Made by a program: the position numbers and the translations under genes
Part shown: positions 21,505 to 40,404 of the stretch, in pieces
How the letters are laid out: each line of letters opens with the position of its first letter
Numbering within the stretch: the first letter of the stretch is position 1
The notes under the pieces: model-generated
What the model was told of the DNA's origin: nothing
Databases searched by the model: none
The model's input: the letters and a program-made list of their open reading frames with translations, nothing else
Source: Cristatella mucedo
Lineage: Eukaryota; Bryozoa; Phylactolaemata; Cristatellidae
DNA: 64,000 nt
Direction of reading: 5' to 3'
NCBI GenBank assembly: GCA_009760855.2
Contig: WPIO01000154.1
Coordinates: 126,001 to 190,000 of the forward strand

Positions 21505-24500
21505 AGCTGGATGTCCTTCTGCCAGCACCTGGAGAACCAGTTCTGTCCCAGGAGCTTTTTTTTTTATTTTTCAACATGAATGCATTTGTAGAACATCTTT
21601 ATAATGCACACGGTGGGCCGCTCGAGTAATGTTCGAAGGTCGCACCTTCGTTTGAGCGATGACTTACAAGAAACTTGTCGATCTTACAGGAGTTGCAGTG
21701 CGAGGCACCGGCTGCTCAAACGTGCCTGCCTATCGTGTTGTCATGATCCCTTCGTTCCAGCTGAGGACTAAAGCTTGGCCTTGCTCCTTAAGAGTTGTTA
21801 AGCATCGGATATTTGTTGTGAAATCCAAGCCAGATCGTACTGTTTGGGTTTGAGCTTAGATAGTTGTGTTACGCTTCCGAAATGTGAAGCTTCGAAATAT
21901 CAATTATCTAGTGCAGGTCTGTCAGCTTGAACTTATTCGTAACATTCATTGAGTTAGTGTTCGAACTAAGTGGAAGGATGTTTTCAGGACAAGAGGCCTT
22001 GATACAGATTGGTTCTAGATAAGGATCTCTTCGAATTTGTCCGGTTGGCTATCGGGACATCTGGATAGGCCCAGGGCAAAAATATTCACCTTAAACGATC
22101 AAGGCAAGTAATGAACCTTGCAGTAGACCCCGGGATCGAGATTTAAGTTCTCTTAGGGGCTATACAAATATCAGGATGCCCTTATAAGTTAGCAGTCAGG
22201 AGGGAGTGTAGCTGTATGATGGTATTTGCCCCTGGGTCTTAGCCTAGAGCTAAGTGGCGCCCTCTGCGCGACCCGGTTCGTAAGTGGGAGTACCACAGGA
22301 AGGTAGTGATAAGTTGACCTTAACGTAATATTGATTTTTGCATTGCTGGCGACGGTTGTCGGCAGTAAAGGGCAGCACATCTATACTTACTAAATCTCAA
22401 ACCCTCGCAAGCCAACCATTTAAAGGTTCTGCTGGGGGGTTCTCCGTGGTCGCTAACCTGGTGCTATAGCTAGTTATATTATGGTGACTTCGACCTCTAC
22501 TCTGAGGCAAGCAGCTCATACTCCACTATCAATGTAGTGGTCTCGATCCTGCAGCAGTCTGGGCTGCTTACTGCTGGTGGTAGCCACAATGAATGGCACT
22601 GTATAAATGAGGCTGTTGAATCGGCTTATTCAGTCTTTTCCTCAAGTGATCTGCAGAGTAGCAGTACTCGTACTCCAACAGCAGCCAGTGAATATCGAAT
22701 TGCATGCGCGGGCTAGAAGTGGCAATTGTTAACCTCCACGGAAGTGGTGCATTCGGCGAGAGAAGGCCCCGGGCAAAAGAGGTTGCTTACCCCTGGAGCC
22801 GACGTAACTTGTAAGCTGAAGAATAGCCAATATTGCCGCTCATGATTGCCTTAGTCTTAGCCATGTCTTGATTGGGTTGCCTACCGAAATAGTACTATAA
22901 ACAGTGGTTACTGTCCAGGAATGCCTCGGGTGATGTAGGGACAACTCAAAAATGGTGGTGGCTGGGTCACTACATCCAGCACTGTATCTAGTCAGCAGCG
23001 AATCTTTCCAGCTAGGCACTGCTGTGACGGCGTAAGGCGGCACTAGAGTAAGTCAGGTGTTTGGCTGTAGTAAGAAGCAAAGCTTAATCTAGACGAATGC
23101 AGGAGACTGCCGGGTTGTGGTGCCAGACTTGGCTTCAGAAACATATTCCGAGCTCACCACGTCAAAAATTATACCGGTAACACAAGCCTGATGGGTCTCC
23201 ACTTTGTCGGCTCCACACCTGTGAATGGTGCTAATGGTCAAAGGTGGATTAATTAATGGGCGCGTAATCAAATCAGACTAGCATATTCTAACAATAGCTA
23301 TAATGTAGTTCGATTGTATGTTCCCCACATAACTAAGTATATTTCTTGCACTGCATCTTTGGGTGTGCACGCAACTGAGCTGCTTTACCCATTTAAACAG
23401 GGTCTAAGCACGTTTCAATGAGCTCAAGCCTTCAAGAAAAGTTTGATTCATACTTAGCGAGATGAACTTCTAAAGAGTTGCCAGAGCTACATGCGTTAGT
23501 CTCTCACTACACGTACGCTGTTGAATGTGAGTGACTACAAGTACCGGGTAACACGAATAACTGCGATACAACTTATATTTCAGCAATAAATTCAGAACAG
23601 TGCTGTTTTATTTCCGAATACAGAATGGTCTTACGGGTTTACGCATCAAACTTACAAATATATACCACCTTACATATTCGAACTGCGATACAGCTGTCAT
23701 TTCCACAAAAAAGCGCTCAGCTACGGCTTTGATTGCCCATCTAGGAAAACGATGTAGCCTCGAGTTTCTTGAGATTCTTTAAAAAAAGGAAAGAATCAGT
23801 TAATTTTAAGATCCGGTTAGGCTTGGAACATTGTACGCTGAACGACCGCATGTCGACATGAAGACAATCTTTAGCTCCAGACAAACGGTATGGCTCTTGT
23901 TGGAGCGTTGGATTAAGACGTTGGCTGGCAAATCAGTCGATTGAGATGGCTGATTTGTCAGGCGCACTGCACAGCAGCTCGGTTAGCACTGACTGCTTGT
24001 AGTCCACCGACTGTACGCTGGTCTGTTGGAGATGACGATTTCCAGTCTTTATTAGCAACGAGAGCCTTTCGCTTTTTTCACCCTGCATATACCGTCGCTC
24101 ACCCTGAGGATCTCTCGAATCTGCCGCACTGTTCTACCCGCTCGGTTCATCGCTGGCATCGCACTGATCAAAGCCCACCGATGGGGGGGGGCGGGCGGGC
24201 GGTGCCGAGCTGCAGCGCAACACATACTGAGGAACGCGGTCAACAGCAGTATATCGTCGACCCAAAACCAATGGCGAAGTAGCGGACCGGAAGTTGCTTG
24301 AGAAGTGACGAATTAAGGAAACGTGAGGGGCCAAGTACAGGGTCTTCCGGACATTCTCAAGTGACTAGGCACTGTAAGCGCTACTAGCTGAGACTTTGGC
24401 CTGCTGTCTGAGGCTTGGTCGCAAGGCAGAGGTGGACTCAGTCGGAAAGGCACGATTCAAATGAGCTACTCCTGCCATTACCTTCACCAATTTAGCTAGT

Positions 24501-24727
24501 TATCGCGTATTTTCGTCGACTGACAGATAAATTGCATCCAAAGCGTGTTTTTTCATTCAACTACTGGATTCAGCTATTTCAAAGAAGGCCAGAGGCTCAG
24601 TTACTTTTTCCAGCTTGTACTCGCTGAACTTGCATTAGCGTTCGGAGAATGGCCGTCTGGAAAGGCTGCTAGCAAAACCAACCCACGATTGGCAGGTAGA
24701 TCAACAGCTGAGCGCCTACAGTCTATA
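21505..24727. other. Intergenic, U2AF2 3' flank
   Basis: Presumably begins with the U2AF2 3' UTR. A SINE A-like relic lies at about 22520-22640 (ends GAGGCTGTTGAATCGGC). Otherwise no supported gene; the open frames are short and unsupported. Confidence 0.45.
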
Positions 24728-24820
24728 TATTAATAACAACAATGCACTTGATAAAGCGCCCTCAAATCTTTTTGTAGACGCTTTACATTTGCTGCAAAGG
24801 GAAACGCGATTGAATGTCGA
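24728..24820 (-). mobile_element. LINE A 3' tail
   Basis: Tail hairpin with GATAAAGCGCCCTCAAATCT on the plus strand. Confidence 0.7.
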
Positions 24821-25149
24821 TGGAATGCCAACCGCTTCAGGCAGTCGACGGAATGCCATACAAAGCCGGCTGCAGCTCGGGATATATCGCTAACGTCGTG
24901 GGAACCGGTGATGAACTTTGTGGACACGGATCGCCATCGGTCACTTGCCCCGAAGAGGCCCGACAGCTATCGTCTTTGAGCGGGACGGTTTAGTCAGTTT
25001 CTGAATACATACTATACGAATCATATCGTAGCAGCGTAGAAGATCGAGACTCGAACGATCGACATTCGATCTGTAGAAGTGTAGAATCTGTAGCCCACGC
25101 GAAGTAAGTGAGAAAAGAGGAATATACCTCATTATAGAGAGCCGTAAGA

Positions 25150-25248
25150 GAATTTTCGGTAATGCTTTATATGCAGCATCTGTAAAGTGCCTACAGAGAT
25201 TTAGTTTCCGAGGGCGCCACCACAAATATTTTATTATTATTATTTATC
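25150..25248 (+). mobile_element. LINE A 3' tail, variant subfamily
   Basis: ATGCAGCATCTGTAAAGTGC then GAGGGCGCCA and ATT repeats. Confidence 0.65.
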
Positions 25249-25765
25249 TATTAAGGCACTTTCCGTTTGCCGCAGGGCTGCGACCACTATCTTGATCGGC
25301 AAAGGAGGTGCTGGCTGCCTTGCCGGCTGCTACTCGGGTGGGCGTGGTCGGTCGATTGAAGTTGGCAGCAGCTGCTGCCGAGGTGGGCATGGATATATTG
25401 GGAGGGGGCATAGCCTTGTCATTGGCCACGTCCACATTTAGGTATACACGCCATTTATTAAAAACCGCTGCAATTATCGGCAGCATATCTGAACATAAGT
25501 CAAGCAGCCACTAGCCAGTTAGGTGCCTTTAACGGCTTTCTCGGACATCTTGCCACGATTTGTGGTCGCATCAGGTCAGCAGTAGCATAGGTAGTCTGAA
25601 CTGAATAAGGGCAATACGTTCAAGTTTCCTAGAAATATATTGGGATGCAATGATTGAGCCCTGCTAGGCTGAGACTTTATCCAGCAGCAAAAATCGACAA
25701 AATGAGCTCAGCTGCTCAGGAGGTATTTGTGTTGAGCAGTTCCATACTTTCTCCAGTTCTCCGTA

Positions 25766-25817
25766 GTTCAGACACGAGGACGAGATCTACGGTTCAGACA
25801 CGAGGACGAGATCTACG
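25766..25817 (+). repeat. 26-bp tandem duplication
   Basis: Two perfect copies of a 26-bp unit beginning GTTCAGACACGAGGACGAGA. Confidence 0.95.
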
Positions 25818-25870
25818 GCGCCTTAAAGCACGGCTTCTTCCACAATTATGCACCACTTCACGTTTCGATC

Positions 25871-25970
25871 CCAATAATAAAAATAATAATAATAATTCAC
25901 TTGATAAAGCGCCCTCAGAGAACTTAATCTCTCTCTAGGCGCTTTACATTTGCTGTAAAGTGATATGGCA
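25871..25970 (-). mobile_element. LINE A 3' tail
   Basis: ATT-type end and hairpin (CTTGATAAAGCGCCCTCAGA on the plus strand). Confidence 0.75.
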
Positions 25971-26134
25971 GTGCGACGTCAGCTTGGGTCACTCGATATT
26001 ATAGCCGTCGGCTCATGCTAAGTCGCCATGTATCTCCCATCTGCAACTCCACTAAACCACAAACAAATGAGTTGGGCTTATATGCCGGAGAGCTTTCTAT
26101 AGTACATGTAAGCCTAAAGCAACTGATGGTGTGT

Positions 26135-26480
26135 GTGTGCAGTAGTCAACAGACTCCATCTCACGACAAAGAGGAAGTGAGAAGCCATAGCTGAGTCAGG
26201 AAGGCAGCCAAGGTAGTGAGTGGCACGGAAGTAGCAGCTCAGGATGGATGGCTCAGGAAAGGGCATATAGGATTGAGTTGACAGCTGGAGAGGTGCTCAA
26301 GGGCTGTGGCTCAGGACTCAGCAGCATCAGCCTGAAAATCACTGACTCCATCCATTCGTGTCGGCAATTTCAAATGCATATCGCCTGCGGCTACCAGCTC
26401 AGAGATATCTTCAAGTCATCGGCATATGGAAAACTCGTCAAGTACATTAATTTCAATTGCAGACCAATGACCCGAGTTTA
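26135..26480 (-). mobile_element. LINE family B relic with YADD motif
   Basis: The LINE B 3' coding region in antisense (GAAGCCATAGCTGAGTCAGG on the plus strand), and upstream of it on the minus strand a PYADDLKISL segment, the catalytic motif of reverse transcriptases. Fragmented. Confidence 0.5.
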
Positions 26481-26482
26481 TT
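26477..26482 (-). promoter_or_regulatory. Candidate poly(A) signal for MKK3/6
   Basis: AATAAA on the minus strand about 690 nt past the stop codon. The GC-rich stretch between (26.5-27.17 kb) has no recognisable coding sequence and is probably 3' UTR. Confidence 0.35.
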
Positions 26483-27174
26483 GACATGTGACGAACATAC
26501 GGGCGCTCCTGCCAATGACTAGTGGTACCGGTAGTGCAAACAACTCGCACGCGGCTACACATCGCGCGAGTGATGCGTAGCAGCAGCGTAACCAGGCGTA
26601 CAAATAAACGTTGCATTTGTAACAATGCTTTAGTAGACAGAGCGGCACGTGTGGCGGCGGCGGCTGCTCGTACTCTGCTTACACGAACCATGCTAAGGCA
26701 CCTACCAAAGGCTGAGAGCTAGGAGGCCAACGGCGGAAACCGAGCGACGACTACACTCGCTGTATGCAATGCGCTGCTGGGCTACGGCAGCAGCCTGAGG
26801 CGGCTCGGAAGAGCGGCGGGGGAGGGGAGAGGAGGAGGAGGGGACAAGACTCCGCTGCTGGTGAGCAGCCTTACGCAAGAGGTCGACGACCCTCAAATCG
26901 AGCAGGCAGCTCCCTCCAACGCTAACCAAGGTCGCAAGCTGCTGCTCGGGGCCAGCAGCAGGTTGACCTGTATGACCTACATACTTCTACTCCTTCCTCC
27001 CCCATCAGAAAGGTGACGCCGAGCGCAGCAGCCAACTACGGTGTCTTCTAGGCCAGAGCACCGAAACACCGCTGCTGCTGCCGCCGCCTCCTCGGTGAGA
27101 GGGGGTAGGGCAGAGGGGGTGTCAGGGGACCGTCCCCGGCAGTGGCTGCTGCTGCCGCACCCCTCGGCCAGGCA

Positions 27175-34851
<7,677 letters not shown>

Positions 34852-35054
34852 CTGAGGCAGAAAGAGCTGCTGCTGCCACGGCCGATCCAACAAGCACCAA
34901 GTCAGCAAACACTGAAGCTGCTACAGCACAACAGCGCGACTAGACGCATGCACAGATTCCAGCCGGCGAAAACCAGATCACCACGCGGGAGCGCAACTTC
35001 AGCAGACCATGGAACGTGAAGCTGGACTTAGCCAGGCTGTGCGTGGCATGGCAC

Positions 35055-35170
35055 TTCAATAATAAGGAACATTTGTTTAGCACACTGTGAGTACTACATT
35101 TCTTTCCAGGCAGTTTAAATTTGCTGGAAAGGAAGCACGTCAATTGGTGAGTAGCAGTAGTAGGTGCAGT
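35055..35170 (-). mobile_element. LINE A tail relic
   Basis: Decayed hairpin and GCTGGAAAGGAAGCACGTCA. Confidence 0.55.
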
Positions 35171-35349
35171 GCATGAGAGGATTGCTTCCTGTAGCCAGGC
35201 GATGTAACAGTCTTTTGAGGTCGGATGTTCCGGCCTCTCTGATATCGGCCGGTCCGTGTATATCGCCGAGTGTCCATACATTGACTACCTGGTTCGTGTT
35301 CTACTCGATTGTTAGGCAAACATCACAGTGGCTACAAGATTATCACAGT

Positions 35350-35765
35350 GGCTACATGATACCTAGCTCCATACCTCCATACCTAGCTGAACTGCTGTAC
35401 CAGTTCCAGCCTCCTCGTGCCCTCGTGTCATGTATGGACAATACATTATCTGTTCCATTCCTCCGCTTAAGACCGTTGGCAACAGAAGCTTTAGCTCTGC
35501 GGGTCCCAGACTGCGTAACTCGCATCCATGATTCTTACGTAATGACAACTACTCTCTTGCTGCCCACCACAGCACATCTTTTCCAGTGGTCCTGAGCTGC
35601 TACTTCCATGCTACTCACTACCTCAACTGCTCTCCTGACTCTGCAATGCTTTCCACTTTCTCTTTGTTGCGTGTGACGAAGTCTGTTGCTACCGAATGCG
35701 TACCGAAAGATTATCAGTGAGTGCGCTATACAAAATTCTCCTGCGTAACACCCACGCAGTCTGAT
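35350..35765 (+). mobile_element. LINE family B 3' coding end
   Basis: Decayed RT C-terminus (YLAELLYQFQPPRALVSCMD, then TLSVPFLRLRPLAT) followed by its 3' end. Confidence 0.65.
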
Positions 35766-36227
35766 CACAGTGGCTACAGGATACCTAGCCCCCTCCCACT
35801 GGCATGTACGCTGGGCACATTCACCCTGTGCAGCTCGTGCAGTGGGAGCAGCAGTGCACAATCGGCAGGGTCTGCATTAATAGCGGCCAAGAGCGCCGCC
35901 AAATGGGCAGCACTGCACATGTCAATAGCAGTGATGTTGTTGCTCCACCAAATGCTCTTAATGCTTCGTCCGAGTAAACATTGAAACCTACCTATGGGCA
36001 GGGTGCCACTGTGATGTTTGCAACAAACAACATGGTAGAATTCGAAGCAAGTAATCACTGAATTGACCCACGTGCGCATTTATGACTGACTTGCTTAATA
36101 AGGGCTAGGAAGATCTGCGGCCATGGTCAGCCATGTACGATCAGCACGTGGTAGTATTTCCAGAGTGGTTTGTGGTAGGCGGTGTTATTCCATGAACCTG
36201 GTTACTCACACATCGATAGTATGCATC

Positions 36228-36310
36228 CTGTATGTTACTCCACAAAGCCACAAGGACAAAAGGATGTAGCCGACGAAAGTTCTCTACACTATTCAAAGCT
36301 TACAAAGTAC
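36228..36310 (-). mobile_element. LINE family B tail relic
   Basis: TTACTCCACAAAGCCACAAG on the plus strand. Confidence 0.45.
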
Positions 36311-36524
36311 GAGAGTAGCTGACAGACTCACTCAGCAGCTTTCTACGGAAAGAATTGATGCAAAGGCCACTGTCTTGCACGTGTGACGTGGGCAGGCATA
36401 CACGAAATATGCAAAACCATTGCAGTATACGGGCCAGAATGCAAGCCTGGTTGACCGTAGGTCGGTACTTTGCAGGCCTCCAGCACAAAAGGCAGTTGCA
36501 GGAGCAGCAAAGTGGGATAGTTTA

Positions 36525-37150
36525 CTGCATCTCCATCAGTAACCCTGTAAAGCCACAGCAACTAAGTGGGTGTTCTGCAGGAGAGTTTTCTATAGCACAC
36601 TTAGAGTCTAGGCAGCTTTCGGTATGCATGCGCGCTAGCCAACATATCATCTCAAGCAAAGAGAAAGTGTGAAGCATAGCTGAGTCACGAGGGCAGTCGA
36701 TGAGTGAGTAGAATGAAAGTAGCTGCTCAGGACGGCTAGAAAGGATGTGCCATGGCCCAGCCAAAATAGAATTGCAATAATCTAGCCGAGACAACTAAGG
36801 AGCTAGCTAAATTTGTTTCAGGCCACCATAGATGACAGTCCCTAATCTTAGCTAGGCATCGGATGTGATGACTAGTAGTAAAGGCAGTTTTCTTAATGAA
36901 ACTTTCAAATTTAGGCAGCCGTCATAGACGTAGACCTAAATTCCGAGCGCACGATGACGAGCGCATGATGACGGTCGCGCAACAGCATCACATATTAGAA
37001 GTGCAACGTATCCTAGCCCAGCTGCACTCTTGGGGAATCCTATGCATAGAAGTTGGGTTTCATCGTCATGTAGTTATAGGAAATCGGCTGGCATCCAGGA
37101 TCGAATGTCTGCATGGCAAGCAGTCAGTTTATATGATAAAAATGCAATAC
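36525..37150 (-). mobile_element. LINE family B, longer relic
   Basis: On the minus strand SRLDYCNSILAG, RPEQLLSFYS and the 3' end. Upstream a decayed SFIKKTAFTTSHHIRCLAKI-like RT segment. Many stops. Confidence 0.6.
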
Positions 37151-37289
37151 GGACGGATTAGCAATAGCAGCAGAAGGCAGGCCGAGCGTTCTGGCATTAC
37201 TCCGACCTGTGGTGGCTGTGTGACAGCATTTTCCGTCACTTATAAAAATGGGTTGCCACATCAATCCAAGTGAGACTTACGACAGACAG

Positions 37290-37600
37290 CCAAGCCGGTC
37301 CATGCATCAGTAAAATACCGTTTCGACTTTTGTAACTCACTACTCGTAGATCTTTCGGCCTGTGTAATAAGGTGCTTAAAGTTATTGCAAGACTGTGCTG
37401 ATAGGCTGTACTGCAGTGAACGTTGCAACTGCCACATCATACAACTTGTCGACGGCCTGCAGAGGCAGCCTATCGATCAAGCTGCTTATCATCGACTTTA
37501 AGGGCCCCGTCATTCACATTTAGGTCACTTAATTCTTTTGCTCCAGCAAATCGATGGGAAATACTTCCATATCAGGTTAAAGAAAAAACAGTACATAGGT
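37290..37600 (+). mobile_element. LINE A RT relic
   Basis: Old copy of the region FDFCNSLLVDLSACVIRCLK followed by QPIDQAAYH, corresponding to LDFCNSLLTGLPACAIRR in better copies. Confidence 0.6.
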
Positions 37601-37712
37601 AAGATGATTTAACAGCCTCATTTATATAGTGAAAGGAGAGCCTAAACGGCTGCTATCACCACCGCGCTTGCAGTGGGTAATAAAGACTTGCCAGCTGAAG
37701 TACTCGAACCTA
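37601..37712 (-). mobile_element. SINE family A, 5' disrupted
   Basis: SINE A tail and body (GATTTAACAGCCTCATTTAT on the plus strand). The head runs into the 60-bp tandem duplication. Confidence 0.65.
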
Positions 37713-37830
37713 CGACCTGGCCCGTGAAGTGCTAGGGCCTAACCTCCCTATAAAAACAGTCAGGCGACCCTACGACCTGGCCCGTGAAGTGCTAGGGCCT
37801 AACCTCCCTATAAAAACAGTCAGGCGACCC
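37711..37830 (+). repeat. 60-bp perfect tandem duplication
   Basis: Two identical 60-bp units (37711-37770, 37771-37830) starting TACGACCTGGCCCGTGAAGT, beginning inside the SINE A head. Confidence 0.97.
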
Positions 37831-38099
37831 TTCAACCTTTTCTTCTTCTTCTTCTGCATACTGCAGCGATATATGGGCCACAGTGTGGCATGTGTGGCTC
37901 ATACTTACAGAACTGGTGGTGGTGCAGGCTGCACTACAATTGGAGGGCGTGGCCGAGGTCTTCTCCCTTCGAGGAAAAAAGAGTAAACCACTCATCACTT
38001 ACAACATACTTACAACATAACTTACAGCATAACATCAACTTAAAACTTCACTTACAAACAGAACGGCCACAGTAACTCCGATGCACAGCCACTCGAAGC

Positions 38100-38650
38100 T
38101 ATATAATAATAATAATAATAAAACTTTCACAGCACCCCTGAGGGAGCTTAATTTTTTTCTAGGCACTTTGCATATGCAGTAAAGGAGGCATGATCATATG
38201 GTCACTGGTAACATGCACAGTGTCAACATGCACAATATGGTTAATGGTGACATGCAGAGTGTCACCGTGAAAATGAGGTTAGTGGTAGCATGCCCAGTAT
38301 CAGCATGCATAAGCAACCAAAGGGCAAGTCACAAGGACCTAGCAAATGCTGTGAGAAACAGGTGGATTTTTAGCTTCTTTTTAAATGTGGTCAAGTCAGG
38401 AGATGTCGCGAAGGAAGTCGGGAGTGAGCTCCAGGCTTTGAAAGCACGAGCACTAACGGCACGGTCTCCAAAGGATTTCAAATTCGTTCGAGGCTTAGTT
38501 AAACCATAGAGCAGGTGGTACGATGCCTAGCCTGATTGGAGAGTAGTTCTGATCTGATCGGTAGGCTGGAGCAAGAGAATGAAGGGACCTAAAAGTGAAT
38601 GACAAAACACTGAAGTAGATGTGTTGCTTAACTGGGAGCCAGTGCTACTC
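38100..38650 (-). mobile_element. LINE A 3' part
   Basis: ATT-type end, hairpin, 3' UTR and antisense RT end (GGGAGTGAGCTCCAGGCTTT on the plus strand). Confidence 0.75.
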
Positions 38651-38984
38651 TCGAGTGCCAGGTAAGCCGACTGCCGCCGAGCCGCTTACAGCAAAGCCCA
38701 AAATGTTGCTTCAGTATTGCATATGTTGGGCAGCACGTAAGCCATCGGGGCTTGTCTATAGCGAAAGCTGGACTGCAAGTCTGCAACCCAGCAAGCAATG
38801 CGTCGGGCACTGTTAGGACAAGGAGTTTGGCACCCCTGTCAGACTGCTACAGGCTAGCCACAGGCGAACTGTCGTAAGTAGCTGCAGAAGATGGTTGCAC
38901 TCACCAGGGAGCCCAGCTGCTTCACCGCGAGAGCTCTACTGAGCCTCTCAAGGCAGCTCTACAAAGCCGTGCCTGTTCTCGGCC

Positions 38985-39180
38985 AGAGACGTATGTGTCT
39001 GCTGCCACTAACCATATTTGCATGCTGACCCTGTGCATGACACCTGCGACCATGCTATGATTGTTGTCATTGGGGATGCTGCCACTAATCATTCGATCGT
39101 GCTTCCTTTGCAGCAAATGTGAAGTGCCATGAAGGAGATTGCATTCTCTGGGGGCGCCCAAATGTATTATTATGATTACT
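38985..39180 (+). mobile_element. LINE A 3' end
   Basis: CTGCCACTAACCATATTTGC then TGCAGCAAATGTGAAGTGCC and the tail. Confidence 0.75.
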
Positions 39181-39425
39181 CGGTGGTCAATCGGCCAGCA
39201 CACCGGTATCAGCCGACCCCACTGGCTGGCAAGGCTAAACACAAGAAAAGGGCTCGGGCTCTGCTATAATGCTCACCAGCCATTAGCCGGAGGCCATCGA
39301 TGAAAGCACAAACGATAGAACACCACAATATTTGCTCGACTTCAGATGGCCAGGTCCGATTAGCTGATGAGTTCCCACCAATAACCGACCGAGCTTCGGC
39401 TGCACAGCTCTGGGCTATTGAGACG

Positions 39426-39592
39426 TGATGGCACACTAGGTAAGGTGGTGGCTTTTCACGACCTCGGGACCAAGGTCGTGGGTTCGAATCCTGCAGTGAG
39501 CGATTCTTTAACGATGCTGCAAGCTGTGGCGATAGCCGTAAAGGCTCTTCTGTCGCTATGCAAAAGAGGCTATCAAATCAGCTAGTATTTTG
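39426..39592 (+). mobile_element. SINE family A
   Basis: Well-preserved copy: GGTCGTGGGTTCGAATCCTG (perfect B box), body, and tail ATGCAAAAGAGGCTATCAAA. Immediately followed by a SINE B. Confidence 0.82.
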
Positions 39593-39597
39593 TTACT

Positions 39598-39722
39598 GGT
39601 TTGGCCCAGGGCTTAAGGTGGTCACCTTTGACTACCGAGGTCGTGGGCTCGAGCCCTGTGGCATATGTGAAGCACCAGGATAGAGATTCGGTTCTCTTAG
39701 GGCGCTAAACGAATGAATTGAT
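39598..39722 (+). mobile_element. SINE family B
   Basis: GGTCGTGGGCTCGAGCCCTG (B box) then the LINE A-like tail (GAAGCACCAGGATAGAGATT, TCTTAGGGCGCTAAACGAAT). Confidence 0.82.
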
Positions 39723-39885
39723 TTTTGTAATTTTATTTTTTATCCGATCACGTAGAGCCTCGTGATACGACTCCAGGCAGCAAGATGTTGCAATTATGCA
39801 TTGCCCCTTAGTTGCTTGTGCCTGGCATCACATTGAGTGCTAGATCAACTCAAAATTGCCATGCTTACTTACTCAGTATATAGTT

Positions 39886-40012
39886 CATTTGTATAGCACC
39901 CTAAGAGAACTCAATCTCTATTCAGGTGCTTCACATGTGCCACGGGGCTCGAGCCCAGACCTTGATCAGGGCAAGCACCTAACTACTGGGCCAAACCAGC
40001 TCAGCATTGTGG
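39886..40012 (-). mobile_element. SINE family B, inverted relative to neighbour
   Basis: Same family as the copy at 39598 but opposite strand, about 160 bp away. Confidence 0.8.
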
Positions 40013-40097
40013 CTACCTCGTTAACAGGCAAGATGCATGATTAAATAAGCACGATTTGGAAAAGTGCACAAAGATGCTTATTGGCATTGGCCCCAAC

Positions 40098-40100
<3 letters not shown>

Positions 40101-40152
<52 letters not shown>
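40101..40152 (+). repeat. (AT)n microsatellite
   Basis: Pure AT repeat. Confidence 0.96.
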
Positions 40153-40157
<5 letters not shown>

Positions 40158-40404
40158 GGGGCAGGATGGAGACGAGAGAAGGGCAGCAATCCGTGACGTA
40201 AAAAAAAGAACTAGAAGCAAGACATGTATATGGCGACATAGCACCCGAATGTAAAGATTAGTCGCCTACAGTGGTGTGCCCAGCATTAGGCGGCCTAGGA
40301 GGGAGTATACAATCAACCTTGATCAGGCGACCAATCGTTCCTCGGTCAGGAGGGTTGAAAGGGGTATGTATACCAGGCTACAAGTCAGCAGTCGTGACTC
40401 TTTC

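Noticed and set aside
26416-26691. 91-codon minus-strand open frame
   Set aside because: Lies across the LINE B relic and putative 3' UTR; Arg/Ala-rich without homology.
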